Shown piece after piece: positions 26,122 to 34,780 of a stretch of 64,000 bases of DNA. The number at the start of each line of letters is the position of its first letter. Within the stretch, counting starts at the first letter, position 1. The stretch covers positions 6,324,001 to 6,388,000 of the forward strand of contig NZ_LT607755.1 in NCBI RefSeq assembly GCF_900090275.1, read 5' to 3'. This stretch comes from Micromonospora zamorensis (lineage in GTDB: Bacteria; Actinomycetota; Actinomycetes; Mycobacteriales; Micromonosporaceae). Position numbers and translations under genes: made by a program. The notes beneath the pieces were generated by a model. The model saw nothing but the letters and a program-made list of their open reading frames with translations, searched no databases and had not been told where the DNA came from.

Positions 26122-26811
26122 ATGACGGACGTCGAAGCCTCCGGGCCGGTGAGCGGCCGGTTTCGTCGCCTCCGCCGGGTGGTCGTCCTGGGCATCGCCG
26201 TGCTGATCCTCATCAGCCTTCCGTGGCTGTGGACGACCTTTGCCGCGCGCGGCCACGTGCACGACGAAGCGGATGCGCCGTCCGCCGACGTGGTGATCGT
26301 CCTCGGCACCGCGGTGTCGGCCGATCGGCAGCGGCCAGGTGATCGGCTCGCCGGTCGCCTGGAGACCGCCGCCGCACTGGTGACCAGCGGACGGGCAACT
26401 GTCGTCCTCGTCTCGGGCGACGGCGGCGGCACATCAGGTGACGAGCCGGCCGTGATGACGTCGTACCTCACCGAGCGAGGTGTCGACCCGCGACGCGTCG
26501 TGGCCGACCCGTTCGGTCTGGACACCTACGACAGTTGCGCCCGGGCCCGCGAGGTGTACGGCGTCGAGCGGGCACTGATCGTGACCCAGTCCTACCACCT
26601 GTCCCGGGCGGTGACGCTGTGTCGCCATCTTGGCCTCGATGTCGACGGGGTGGTCGCCCGGTGCGACGGTTGCGGCCCTGCCCTGCTGGCCGAGAAGTCG
26701 GTCCGTGACTACTTCGCCAGTGGCAAGGCGGCGTGGGACGCGCTCCGGGGACGCGCTCCGGCCGTCCGCTCGCCCGCTGACCCGGCGGTCCAGAACGCGC
26801 TACGGAGCTGA
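26122..26811 (+). CDS. YdcF/SanA-like DUF218 membrane protein
   Basis: A 229-residue protein: one N-terminal helix (about 19-38, VVVLGIAVLILISLPWLW), then a DUF218 domain with ADVVIVLGTAV, RLAGRLETAAAL, VSGDGGGT, DPFGLDTYDSC and VTQSYHLSRAVTLCRHLG. DUF218 proteins (YdcF, SanA, ElyC) affect envelope properties in other bacteria; the biochemical activity is poorly defined. It starts 28 bp after pknB, in the same direction, and may be the last cistron of that operon. The neighbouring convergent pabA gene ends 21 bp away. Confidence 0.85.
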   Translation: MTDVEASGPVSGRFRRLRRVVVLGIAVLILISLPWLWTTFAARGHVHDEADAPSADVVIVLGTAVSADRQRPGDRLAGRLETAAALVTSGRATVVLVSGDGGGTSGDEPAVMTSYLTERGVDPRRVVADPFGLDTYDSCARAREVYGVERALIVTQSYHLSRAVTLCRHLGLDVDGVVARCDGCGPALLAEKSVRDYFASGKAAWDALRGRAPAVRSPADPAVQNALRS

Positions 26812-26832
26812 CCCGACCCGGGTGGCGAAGCC

Positions 26833-27489
26833 TCAGCTGGTGGCGAATGCGGCCAGTCGACGGGCGTCGACCTCGGCGGCGAGCGCGGGTGCCCGCTCCA
26901 GCGCCTCCGGGTGACCGCAACCGGCCAGCCAGTTGGCCAGCATCAGGTGGCCACCCTCGGTGAGCACCGACTCCGGGTGGAACTGAACGCCCTCGATGGG
27001 CAGCGTGCGGTGCCGCATCGCCATCACCACGCCGGAGCCGGTCCAGCCGGTCACCTCCAGCTCGTCGGGGAGCGTCTCGGGGAGCACAGCGAGTGAGTGG
27101 TACCGGGTGGCGGTGAACGGGTCGGGCAGGCCGGCGAGGACGCCCACCGAGTTATGCCGGACCTCGGAGGTCTTGCCGTGCAGCAGCTCGGGGGCGCGGG
27201 TCACGGTCGCCCCGAACGCCTCGCCGATCGCCTGGTGGCCGAGACAGACGCCGAAGATCGGCAGCTCGCCCGCGTACTCCCGGATGACGTCCAGGCAGAT
27301 GCCGGCGCGGTCGGGACTGCCCGGCCCCGGTGAGAGCAGGATGCCGTCCGCGCCCACCCTGCCCACCTCCGCGACGTCGATCTCGTCGTTGCGGCGGACC
27401 TCGCAGTCCACGCCGAGCTGGCCGAGGTATTGCACGAGGTTGAAGACGAACGAGTCGTAGTTGTCGATCACCAAAACCCGCATGGTCAC
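26833..27489 (-). CDS. pabA: Aminodeoxychorismate/anthranilate synthase glutaminase subunit
   Basis: A 218-residue class I glutamine amidotransferase that delivers ammonia to a chorismate-using synthase for folate (PabA) or tryptophan (TrpG) synthesis; such proteins often serve both. Motifs: VIDNYDSFVFNLVQYLG, LSPGPGSPDRAG, catalytic Cys in FGVCLGHQAIGEAFG, and His/Glu in GVQFHPESVLTEGG. The GTG at 27489 overlaps the upstream stop as GTGA; ATG 27483 is the alternative. Its position next to pknB matches trpG beside pknB in mycobacteria. Confidence 0.92.
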   Translation of the reverse strand: MTMRVLVIDNYDSFVFNLVQYLGQLGVDCEVRRNDEIDVAEVGRVGADGILLSPGPGSPDRAGICLDVIREYAGELPIFGVCLGHQAIGEAFGATVTRAPELLHGKTSEVRHNSVGVLAGLPDPFTATRYHSLAVLPETLPDELEVTGWTGSGVVMAMRHRTLPIEGVQFHPESVLTEGGHLMLANWLAGCGHPEALERAPALAAEVDARRLAAFATS

Positions 27490-27764
27490 CTGCTCGGGGA
27501 GGACGGCACGGGGTTGTTCTGGTCGGTGTCGTACGGCAGCTCGTGCTCGTCACCGGCCGGCGTGTCACCGGTCACCGGGGCGTTGTCGCCCGACTCCGCG
27601 GGAACGCCGGACTCGACCTGCACGTCGTCGAAGGGCAGCAGGGGCTCAGCCCACGGGAAGGCGACATACCAGAGCAGGGCCACTGTGGCGGCCACCAGGA
27701 GCACCGAGCCGGTCAGCTTTCCGACCAGGCCGAAGGGCAGCTTGCGCCAGATGAACGCGTACAT
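27486..27764 (-). CDS. Small single-helix membrane protein in the sortase operon
   Basis: A 92-residue protein with a basic N-terminus, one helix (about 17-38, LTGSVLLVAATVALLWYVAF) and an acidic, Pro-rich extracytoplasmic tail (YDTDQNNPVPSSPSR). It is packed between the sortase (4-bp gap) and pabA (GTGA overlap), so it is co-expressed with them. The family is not recognised. An accessory role in sortase function is possible from position only. Confidence 0.75.
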   Translation of the reverse strand: MYAFIWRKLPFGLVGKLTGSVLLVAATVALLWYVAFPWAEPLLPFDDVQVESGVPAESGDNAPVTGDTPAGDEHELPYDTDQNNPVPSSPSR

Positions 27765-27768
27765 CGGA

Positions 27769-29664
27769 TCAGCCTCCCAGCTCCGCCGGGCGACCCGCTG
27801 ACTTGGGTTGGGTGCGGTCCAGTTCGGCGTGGATGATCAGGCGCTGGTAGTTGTCGAACTTCGGGTTGCACGTGGTCAGGGTGAGCATCCGCTTGGTCGG
27901 CTTCTTGTCCGGATCGCCGGGCACCGGTGCCACCACTTCCACCTGTGTCGGTCGGACGATCCGGGACTGCGACACCCGGTAGACGTACCAGTCGGTCTTG
28001 CTCTCGACGACGATCGCGTCGCCGTCGTCGAGCTCGTCCAGTCGCCAGAAGGTGGCCCGGTTGCGGTGGCCGGCGACGGAGAAGTTGCCCACCTGGCCGG
28101 GTAGCGCACTGGCCGGGTAGTGGCCCGGGGCGTAGCGGATGTCCTGTTGGGTGACGCCCTCGACGACGACCCAGTTCTTGTCGAGCTTGGGGATGTAGAG
28201 GCCCGCGAGCGGCTTGCCGCGTACCGGTGGCGACGGTTTGACGCTCGGGCCGACCGATGGAGCCACTGTCGGGTCGTCGGTCGGGCCCCACTCCTGCGCG
28301 AGTTGGCTGTTGAGGTCGTTCTGGTGGGCGTCGACGATGGCCGATTTGCCCCAGACCTCGTAGCCGGCGAAGAGCAGCACGACCAGCCCGAAGGTGATCA
28401 GGACCTCGCCGGTGACGCGGATGCCGGTGCGGATCCGGGAGCCGAGCGACGGCCGGGTCAGCTCGGAGTAGACGCTCTTGTAGCCCTCGCCGGTCTGGTG
28501 TGGCCGGAGTTGGATGACCCGTTCGCCGCGCCGGGGTCGAGGAGGCTCGGCGGGGTTGTCGCCGCCACCGATCTGATCGTCGGGGACCGAGGCGCGGGGC
28601 ACGGCACCCATCAGCGCCGTCGAGTCCATGGCAGGCGGCCGGGCTGCGGGGGTGGCGGGCACGGTCGGAATCAACGCCGTGGCGCCCGGGTCGACGGCGC
28701 GATCCGGCGCGGCCGGCGGGACTCGACCCGGCCCGGCCGGAGGGACCCGACCCGGCGCGGCCGGCGGGACACGGCCCGGGCCGGCCGGGAAGAAGTTGTC
28801 CTGCCCGACTGCCGACACGCGGTCGGGGGCGGCCGGTGAGATCGGCGCGGCCGGCGAGCCGGTGGGGCGTGCGGGCCGGGCGGGGACCTGGGGTATGAAC
28901 GCGGTCGGCGAGTCGGCAACCGGCGGGGTCGAGGGGCCGGACGGGGCAGGCCGGCCCGGCGTGCCCGAGGTCGGGTGGGTCGGCATCCCGCCGGCAGCGC
29001 CCGGGCTGGTCGGGGCCGCACCTGGCCGGTCGCCGGTCGCCGGTGGCGGGGTCGAGGCGGCTCCGGCCGGTCGCGTGGACGAGGCACTGGGCCAGGAAGG
29101 TCGGGTCGGGACGTTGCCGGGGGCAGCGGGTCGAACGGGGCCCTGGTTGGTCGGGGTCGGCGGTGGGCCGGCGGGCGCCGAAGGGGGCAGGCCGGCTGCA
29201 CCGTGCGGGCTCGGCCTGTGCGCCGTGTTGCCCGGCCAGGGCGGAGGCGCTTCGACACCTGGGCGACCCGGGGCCGGGCCGGGTCGGCTGGCGCCCGGTC
29301 GTCCCGGATGGTCGACACGTCCGGGATTGTCGGTGCGGCCAGGCGGGGGCACAGCAGGCCGGTCGTCCCGAGGAGGCTCGGCGGCGCGCAGCGGCTCCGG
29401 GGTGCGGGGAGGTTCGGTGACGCGGGGAGGTTCGGTGACGCGGGGAGGTTCGGTGACGCGGGGAGGCTCAGTGGCGCGGGGAGCGTCGGGGTTGGTCAGC
29501 GGGCGCGGCGCAGCGGGTCTGCTCGGCAGCACCGGCTCGGGCCAGTTGCCGGCCGGGGTCGGCCGGGGTGCCGGCTCGGGACGGTCGACCTTGGGAAGGA
29601 AATCGGTCGGCTCGTCGGTCTGATTCCGGTGTCGCCCGTCGCGACGCTCGTCCGGCCCACTCAT
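27769..29664 (-). CDS. Class E sortase with very long proline-rich N-terminal region
   Basis: A 631-residue transpeptidase. The sortase domain is C-terminal (about 465-631), with catalytic His533 (VAGHRNR), Cys599 (LTLTTCNPK) and Arg608 ([11 protein letters not shown]). A helix at about 410-430 ([20 protein letters not shown]) anchors it. The first 390 or so residues are Pro/Arg/Ala-rich and predicted disordered in the cytosol, including four RVTEPP-type repeats. Class E sortases usually recognise LAxTG signals and anchor pilin or surface proteins; no substrate gene is seen here. It overlaps the DUF881 gene by ATGA. Confidence 0.9.
   Translation of the reverse strand: MSGPDERRDGRHRNQTDEPTDFLPKVDRPEPAPRPTPAGNWPEPVLPSRPAAPRPLTNPDAPRATEPPRVTEPPRVTEPPRVTEPPRTPEPLRAAEPPRDDRPAVPPPGRTDNPGRVDHPGRPGASRPGPAPGRPGVEAPPPWPGNTAHRPSPHGAAGLPPSAPAGPPPTPTNQGPVRPAAPGNVPTRPSWPSASSTRPAGAASTPPPATGDRPGAAPTSPGAAGGMPTHPTSGTPGRPAPSGPSTPPVADSPTAFIPQVPARPARPTGSPAAPISPAAPDRVSAVGQDNFFPAGPGRVPPAAPGRVPPAGPGRVPPAAPDRAVDPGATALIPTVPATPAARPPAMDSTALMGAVPRASVPDDQIGGGDNPAEPPRPRRGERVIQLRPHQTGEGYKSVYSELTRPSLGSRIRTGIRVTGEVLITFGLVVLLFAGYEVWGKSAIVDAHQNDLNSQLAQEWGPTDDPTVAPSVGPSVKPSPPVRGKPLAGLYIPKLDKNWVVVEGVTQQDIRYAPGHYPASALPGQVGNFSVAGHRNRATFWRLDELDDGDAIVVESKTDWYVYRVSQSRIVRPTQVEVVAPVPGDPDKKPTKRMLTLTTCNPKFDNYQRLIIHAELDRTQPKSAGRPAELGG
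29411..29482. repeat. Four-copy 18-bp tandem repeat within the sortase gene
   Basis: Units start at 29411, 29429, 29447 and 29465; the first three are identical and the fourth has two differences. They encode the repeated Thr-Glu-Pro-Pro-Arg-Val segment of the sortase N-terminus. The number of units may vary between strains. Confidence 0.9.
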
Positions 29665-30461
29665 TTGGGCACCGTAGCCGAGCGCAGGGCGGTTGAGTCC
29701 TCAAATGCCGGGACCCGCACCGTGGAGGTCGTTTCCTTGTAACCGAGCTGGTAGTCGTCGACCGCGTCCTTGAACAACCGGACTCCCTCAGAGCTGGCGA
29801 GGGCCTGCTGGAGGGCAGCGGGATCGCCGATCGCCACGATCTTGAACGGTGGGGAGTACACCCGGCCATGGAGCAGCAGGGTGTTACCGACGCAGCGTAC
29901 CGCGCTGGTCGCGAGCACGCGGACATTCATGATTGACATGGCCTCCGCTCCGCCAGCCCAGAGCGCGTTGACCACCGCCTGCACGTCAGACTGGTGCACC
30001 ACCAGGTCGTCGTTGCTGGCGTCCGACTGGGTCTGGTCGAGCTGCGGCGCGTCGTTGAGCTCCACTGTCACCCCGGTGCCGGCGAGGGCGGTGAACCCGG
30101 CGGCCTGGAGGCTGCCCTGAGCACGATTCTGCTGACTCTTGATCGGGGTGTCCGAGCCGGCGAGCGTGTTGGTGCGTTGCTCGACCTCGCCGCGCAGCGT
30201 GGCGGCCCGTCGCTCGCTCGCCGCCACCTGCTCGCGCCGCTCCTCGATGAGCTGGTTGAGCTGGGGTCGCCGGTCCTCGCGCAGGGCGGTGCCGTCGGCT
30301 GTGGTCGCGGAAGTGGTGAAGAGCAGCCCCGCCGCGGCGGCGATCAGGGGCACCCCGATCGACCAGCCCGGACGCCGTTGACGCGGTCGCCGGGGCAGCA
30401 GCCCGGCGGCGGCCCGGCGCAGGACCTTCTGCCAGGAGGTTGCGCCGGATGTGTACTCCAC
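29661..30461 (-). CDS. DUF881 membrane-anchored coiled-coil protein
   Basis: A 266-residue DUF881 protein: a basic N-terminus, one helix (about 33-52, [20 protein letters not shown]), a coiled-coil (about 65-100, [20 protein letters not shown]) and the DUF881 domain ([32 protein letters not shown]). Mycobacteria carry a homologue between crgA and trpG, and the same order is kept here. Probable division or envelope function. GTG start at 30461; first gene of the operon DUF881-sortase-small membrane protein-pabA. Confidence 0.88.
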   Translation of the reverse strand: MEYTSGATSWQKVLRRAAAGLLPRRPRQRRPGWSIGVPLIAAAAGLLFTTSATTADGTALREDRRPQLNQLIEERREQVAASERRAATLRGEVEQRTNTLAGSDTPIKSQQNRAQGSLQAAGFTALAGTGVTVELNDAPQLDQTQSDASNDDLVVHQSDVQAVVNALWAGGAEAMSIMNVRVLATSAVRCVGNTLLLHGRVYSPPFKIVAIGDPAALQQALASSEGVRLFKDAVDDYQLGYKETTSTVRVPAFEDSTALRSATVPK

Positions 30462-30682
30462 CGAGCGTTCCTTCCGCGTATCAGGGATCGGTCCGCTCCG
30501 GCCGGGCCGGTGATGCGAACAGTCCCGCCTCTTTCGGTCACTCCGTGCACCGGCCTGACCCCATTCGTGGTCCGGGCGGGCAATCGGGACTACGCTAGCT
30601 CTCGAACATTATTGGCCATGGACCGTCGCCCCGGCGCCCGGTTGTCAGGCCGGACGAGGTCGTCACCCCTCTGGAGAGCGCC

Positions 30683-30946
30683 GTGCCCAAGTCTCAGGTC
30701 CGTAAGAAGAAGGTGTACACCCCGCCGACGGACGTCCGTCCGACGACGACGGCGTCGTCGCGCAAGCCTAGCCCGGTGTGGTTGCCGGTCACCGCGGTCG
30801 CCTTGATCGTCGCCGGGATCGGCTGGCTGGTCGTCTACTACCTGTCTGAGCAGGAGTACCCGGTCATGGCGTGGGGTTACTGGAACCTCGCGGTCGGCTT
30901 CGGCGCGATGGTCGCCTCGCTGGCGCTGCTCTCCCGCTGGCGCTGA
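30683..30946 (+). CDS. crgA: Cell division regulator CrgA
   Basis: An 87-residue CrgA. It starts MPKSQVRKKKVYTPP and has two helices (about 31-52, VWLPVTAVALIVAGIGWLVV, and 64-83, WNLAVGFGAMVASLALL). CrgA sits at the septum in actinobacteria and interacts with FtsZ, FtsI and FtsQ; in Streptomyces it represses premature septation. GTG start at 30683 with a GGAG about 7 nt upstream. Divergent from the DUF881 operon. Confidence 0.93.
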   Translation: MPKSQVRKKKVYTPPTDVRPTTTASSRKPSPVWLPVTAVALIVAGIGWLVVYYLSEQEYPVMAWGYWNLAVGFGAMVASLALLSRWR

Positions 30947-31067
30947 GCCGGCTCGGCGTCGCCGCACCGGCGGTTTCGCATCACCTCGTCGAGCCCCTGC
31001 CCGGCAGGATCGGGTGGGGCACCCTATGGTGTCCGCAGGCAGCGTGGCCTACTGCGAGATGACTCAC

Positions 31068-31083
31068 GTTACTGCTGGGTAAC
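31068..31083. promoter_or_regulatory. 16-bp palindrome upstream of the EtfD-like gene
   Basis: GTTAC-TGCTGG-GTAAC, 71 bp before the ATG at 31155. A possible -35 (TTACTG, 31069-31074) and -10 (TAGGCT, 31093-31098) overlap it. It matches the palindrome at 57396-57411 before the acyl-CoA dehydrogenase in 13 of 16 positions, differing only in the central three. Confidence 0.65.
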
Positions 31084-31103
31084 CTTCGCGTAGGCTGCAC
31101 TGC

Positions 31104-31133
31104 ATGACCGAGCGCAGCGAGGTCATCAGGTAG
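31104..31133 (+). other. Nine-codon upstream reading frame in an inverted repeat
   Basis: ATG at 31104 to TAG at 31131 would encode MTERSEVIR. The region also forms a 6-bp inverted repeat ATGACC/GGTCAT around an 11-nt centre. It could be a leader peptide or a dispersed short element; coding is unproven. Confidence 0.3.
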
Positions 31134-31154
31134 CAGACCGGGGAGGCCAACTCG

Positions 31155-33350
31155 ATGGGCAGCGTCCAGATCGTCACCACGATCCTCGCGGCCGCCATCA
31201 CCGCTGTGGCGGTGTGGCTTGCGGTGCGTGCGGTCCTGAAGATGACGGCAGTCATCCGGCTCGGGCAGCCCGCGCCGGAGCGGTTCACGGACAAGGGCGC
31301 CCGCACGAAGACGATGCTGGTGGAGACCGCCGGCCACACGCGGATGCTCAAGTGGGGCGTGGTGGGTGCCGCCCACTGGTTCGTGATGGTCGGTTTCATC
31401 GTGCTGTCGCTGCTGGTGCTCGAGGCGTACTTCGAGGTGGTCACCCCGACCGGCGGGCTGCCGATCATCGGGCACTGGACGATCTTCGGCCTGGCCACCG
31501 AGGTCATCACCGTGCTGGGCCTGGTCGGCATCCTGGTGCTGATGGCGATCCGGCTGCGCAACCGGCCGAACCGGCCGGGCGGTCGCTCCCGGTTCACCGG
31601 CTCGACGATGTGGCAGGGCTACTTCGTCGAGTGGATCGTGCTGCTGGTCCTGATCTTCGGCTTGCTGATCCGCGGTTTCAAGGTCGCCACCGACCACTTC
31701 GAGTACCCGTTCTGGGCCACTCCGGTCAGCCACGCCGTCGGCGCGGTGCTGCCCGACTGGCAGGACGGTACGAGCGTCGCCGCTGTCATCAAGATCATTA
31801 TCTCGATGACCTGGCTGATCGTCATCTCGCTGAACGTCACCATGGGTGTCGCCTGGCACCGTTTCCTGGCGTTCCCCAACATCTTCTTCAAGCGCGAGCC
31901 GGCCCGGCCGGCCGGCTCCGGCCTCGGGGCGCTGCGCCCGATGACGAGCCAGGGCAAGCCGCTCGACTTCGAGGAGGCCGACCCCGAGAAGGACCAGTTC
32001 GGCGTCGCCCACGTCGAGCAGTTCAGCTGGAAGGGTCTGCTGGACTTCAGCACCTGCACCGAGTGCGGTCGCTGCCAGTCGCAGTGCCCGGCCTGGAACA
32101 CCGGCAAGCCCCTGTCGCCCAAGCTGCTCGTGCTGAGCCTGCGCGACCACGCCTACGCCAAGGCGCCCTACCTGCTGGCCGGTGGCGGCAAGGACCTGAC
32201 CGGCGAGGAGAAGGCCACCCAGGCGCAGCTCGCGCACCTGGACGTGCTGGCCCTGGCCGAGGCCGACAAGCCGTTGATCGGCACCGCCGAGGAGGGCGGT
32301 GTCATCGATCCGGACGTCCTCTGGTCCTGCACCACCTGCGGCGCCTGCGTCGAGCAGTGCCCGGTGGACATCGAGCACGTCGACCACATCGTCGACATGC
32401 GCCGTTACCAGGTGCTGATCGAGTCGAGCTTCCCCTCCGAGGCCGGCGTGATGCTGCGCAACCTGGAGAACAAGGGCAACCCGTGGGGCGCCCCGCAGAA
32501 CACCCGCGAGGACTGGACCAAGGGCCTGGACTTCGAGGTGCCCCGGGTCGGCGAGGTGGACGACTTCGAGTACCTGTTCTGGGTCGGCTGCGCCGGCGCG
32601 TTCGAGGACCGGGCCAAGAAGACCACCCGGGCCGTGGCCACCCTGCTCAACGAGGCGGGGGTGAAGTTCGCGATCCTGGGCGAGGGCGAGACCTGCTCCG
32701 GTGACCCGGCACGGCGGATCGGCAACGAGTTCGTCTTCCAGATGCTCGCCCAGCAGAACGTCGAGACGCTGAACGAGGCGTTCGAGGGTCGGGAGAAGGC
32801 CAAGCGCAAGATCGTGGCCACCTGCCCGCACTGCTTCAACACCCTGGGCAACGAGTACGGCCAGCTCGGCGGCGAGTTCGAGGTGGTCCACCACACCCAG
32901 TTGCTGGCCCACCTGGTGTCCACCGGCAAGCTCACCCCGGTGCAGCCGGTCGACGGTGGGGTCACCTACCACGACCCCTGCTACCTGGGCCGGCACAACC
33001 GGGTCTTCGCGGCCCCCCGCGAGGTGCTCGGGGACGCCATCGAGGGCGACCTCACCGAGATGCCGCGCAACAGCGAGCGTTCCTTCTGCTGCGGCGCCGG
33101 CGGTGCCCGGATGTGGATGGAAGAGAAGATCGGCAAGCGGATCAACGTGGACCGGGTCGAGGAGGCCATGGCCACCGGCGCGAAGACGGTCGCCGTCGGC
33201 TGCCCGTTCTGCTCGACGATGCTCAACGACGGCGTCAACGGCAAGGGCGCCGGCGAGCAGGTCGAGGTGATCGACGTGGCGAGCGTGCTGCTCCGCTCGG
33301 TCAAGCCGGAGCAGCCGCAGGGCGGCAAGGAGACGGCGCCGGTCGGCTGA
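31155..33350 (+). CDS. EtfD-like membrane Fe-S oxidoreductase
   Basis: A 731-residue integral membrane protein. The N-terminal part has about five helices resembling a NarI-type cytochrome/quinone module. Two 4Fe-4S clusters follow (CTECGRCQSQCP near residue 300 and CTTCGACVEQCP near 392), then two CCG domains (GCAGAFED, TCPHCFN; DPCYLGRHN, CCGAGG, GCPFCSTM). This is the layout of the mycobacterial EtfD (Rv0338c type), proposed to pass electrons from EtfBA during fatty-acid oxidation to menaquinone. No etf genes are nearby. Transcription stops at the hairpin 33378-33410. Confidence 0.88.
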   Translation: MGSVQIVTTILAAAITAVAVWLAVRAVLKMTAVIRLGQPAPERFTDKGARTKTMLVETAGHTRMLKWGVVGAAHWFVMVGFIVLSLLVLEAYFEVVTPTGGLPIIGHWTIFGLATEVITVLGLVGILVLMAIRLRNRPNRPGGRSRFTGSTMWQGYFVEWIVLLVLIFGLLIRGFKVATDHFEYPFWATPVSHAVGAVLPDWQDGTSVAAVIKIIISMTWLIVISLNVTMGVAWHRFLAFPNIFFKREPARPAGSGLGALRPMTSQGKPLDFEEADPEKDQFGVAHVEQFSWKGLLDFSTCTECGRCQSQCPAWNTGKPLSPKLLVLSLRDHAYAKAPYLLAGGGKDLTGEEKATQAQLAHLDVLALAEADKPLIGTAEEGGVIDPDVLWSCTTCGACVEQCPVDIEHVDHIVDMRRYQVLIESSFPSEAGVMLRNLENKGNPWGAPQNTREDWTKGLDFEVPRVGEVDDFEYLFWVGCAGAFEDRAKKTTRAVATLLNEAGVKFAILGEGETCSGDPARRIGNEFVFQMLAQQNVETLNEAFEGREKAKRKIVATCPHCFNTLGNEYGQLGGEFEVVHHTQLLAHLVSTGKLTPVQPVDGGVTYHDPCYLGRHNRVFAAPREVLGDAIEGDLTEMPRNSERSFCCGAGGARMWMEEKIGKRINVDRVEEAMATGAKTVAVGCPFCSTMLNDGVNGKGAGEQVEVIDVASVLLRSVKPEQPQGGKETAPVG

Positions 33351-33377
33351 GGCGCGTACATCTGGGATCTGAACATC

Positions 33378-33410
33378 GACGACGGCGGCCCCCGAGGGGC
33401 CGCCGTTGTC
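33378..33410 (+). terminator. Terminator after the EtfD-like gene
   Basis: A 15-bp stem with one wobble pair (33378-33392 with 33396-33410), a CGA loop, starting 28 bp after the stop codon. Confidence 0.8.
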
Positions 33411-33454
33411 GTGCAAGAATCTCGCCGAGGTGAGGCGACATCGACGGCCTACTC

Positions 33455-34780
33455 TTGACGACGCTGCTGCCCCTGGTCGGGTTCGTTGCCCTGACCGCGG
33501 GCAACGCGTTCTTCGTCGCGGCCGAGTTCGCCCTGGTCACGGTCGACCGCGCGGAGATCGACCGGCGGGCCGCCGCGGGCGACCAGGCCGCCCTGACGGT
33601 ACGCGCTGCGCTGCGTGAACTCTCCTTCCAGCTCTCCGGCGCACAGCTCGGCATCACCATCACCGCGCTGCTCACCGGCTACCTGGCCGAACCGGCCCTG
33701 GCCCGGCTCTTCACCCCGCTGCTGCGCCCGCTGGTCGGGGAGAACACCGGGCGCTACACCCCGTTCCTCGCGTTGGCCCTGGCGACGCTGATCTCCATGC
33801 TCTTCGGTGAGTTGGTGCCGAAGAACGCGGCGCTGGCCCGACCCATGCCGGCGGCGCTGGCCACGGCCGGGCCGATGCACACCTTCTCCCGGACGTTCGG
33901 CTGGCTGATCCGGGGGCTGAACGGCTCGGCGAACCGACTGGTCCGGGCGCTCGGTGTCGAGCCGCAGGAGGAGCTGGCCAGCGCCCGCTCACCGGAGGAG
34001 CTGGGCCTGCTGGCGGCCATCTCGGCCCGGGCCGGTGCGTTGCCGACGGACACCGCCATGCTGCTGCGCCGCACGATCCGGTTCGGCGACAAGCGGGCCG
34101 CCGAGGCGATGACCCCCCGGGTGGACGTGGTCGCGCTGCGCGTCACGGCCACCGTGGCCGAGCTGCTTGAGGAGTCCCGGCGGACCGGGCGGACCCGCTT
34201 CCCGGTGTACGAGGAGACGCTGGACCTGGTGACCGGCGTGGCCGGGGTGCCCGACGCGCTGGGCGTGCCGCTGGCCGAGCGTGCGTCGACCATGGTCGGG
34301 TCGGTGGCCCGCGAGCCGGTGTACGTGCCGGAGAGCCTCGACCTGGACGGCGTCCTGGCCGCGTTGAAGGCGGCCGGCGCCGATCTGGCCATCGTGGTCG
34401 ACGAGTACGGCGGGACGGACGGCGTGGTGACGATCGAGGACCTCGTCGAGGAGTTGGTCGGGGAGATCGCCGACGAGTTCGACCCGGCCAGCGTGGACGA
34501 CGCTGACGCGGGCGAGCTGACCGTGCCCGGCGGTGAGCGCACCGTGCTGGTCGACGGGGTGCTCCGCTCCGACGAGGTGGCCGAGCAGACCGGCTTCCGG
34601 CTGCCCGAGGGCCCGTACGAGACGTTGGCCGGGTTCCTGATGGCTCGGCTCGGGCACATCCCGCTGGCCGGCGAGACGGTCGAGGCGGACGGCTGGGAGT
34701 TCACAGTGGTGGAGGTCGAGCGGCACCGGATCGAGCAGGTCCGGGTGCTGCGCCCGGCGGAGCCGGACGACGATGACTGA
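33455..34780 (+). CDS. CNNM/CorC-type hemolysin-family membrane protein (first of pair)
   Basis: A 441-residue protein: a CNNM transmembrane domain (about 1-190; NAFFVAAEFALVTVDR, QLGITITALLTGYLAEPAL), a CBS pair (about 205-335; AMTPRVDVVALR, AIVVDEYGGTDGVVTIEDL) and a C-terminal CorC/HlyC domain (about 350-430). Family members include Mg2+ transporters/effectors. TTG 33455 is the first standard start. The frame upstream reads in from ATC 33440 (IDGLLLTTLLP), and a good GTGAGG lies right before it, so the true start may be non-canonical. It overlaps the next gene by 8 bp. Confidence 0.85.
   Translation: MTTLLPLVGFVALTAGNAFFVAAEFALVTVDRAEIDRRAAAGDQAALTVRAALRELSFQLSGAQLGITITALLTGYLAEPALARLFTPLLRPLVGENTGRYTPFLALALATLISMLFGELVPKNAALARPMPAALATAGPMHTFSRTFGWLIRGLNGSANRLVRALGVEPQEELASARSPEELGLLAAISARAGALPTDTAMLLRRTIRFGDKRAAEAMTPRVDVVALRVTATVAELLEESRRTGRTRFPVYEETLDLVTGVAGVPDALGVPLAERASTMVGSVAREPVYVPESLDLDGVLAALKAAGADLAIVVDEYGGTDGVVTIEDLVEELVGEIADEFDPASVDDADAGELTVPGGERTVLVDGVLRSDEVAEQTGFRLPEGPYETLAGFLMARLGHIPLAGETVEADGWEFTVVEVERHRIEQVRVLRPAEPDDDD

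Noticed and set aside
29411..29482. Short direct repeats considered as a CRISPR array
   Set aside because: Units are contiguous without spacers and encode an in-frame protein repeat.
16891..31154. Replication origin near the kinase cluster
   Set aside because: The cluster often lies near oriC, but no DnaA-box array, dnaA, dnaN or gyr genes are in the window.
30981..33416. An 811-codon minus-strand frame over the EtfD-like gene
   Set aside because: Same cause; the Fe-S cluster motifs are on the plus strand, and the antisense frame has no domain-like sequence.
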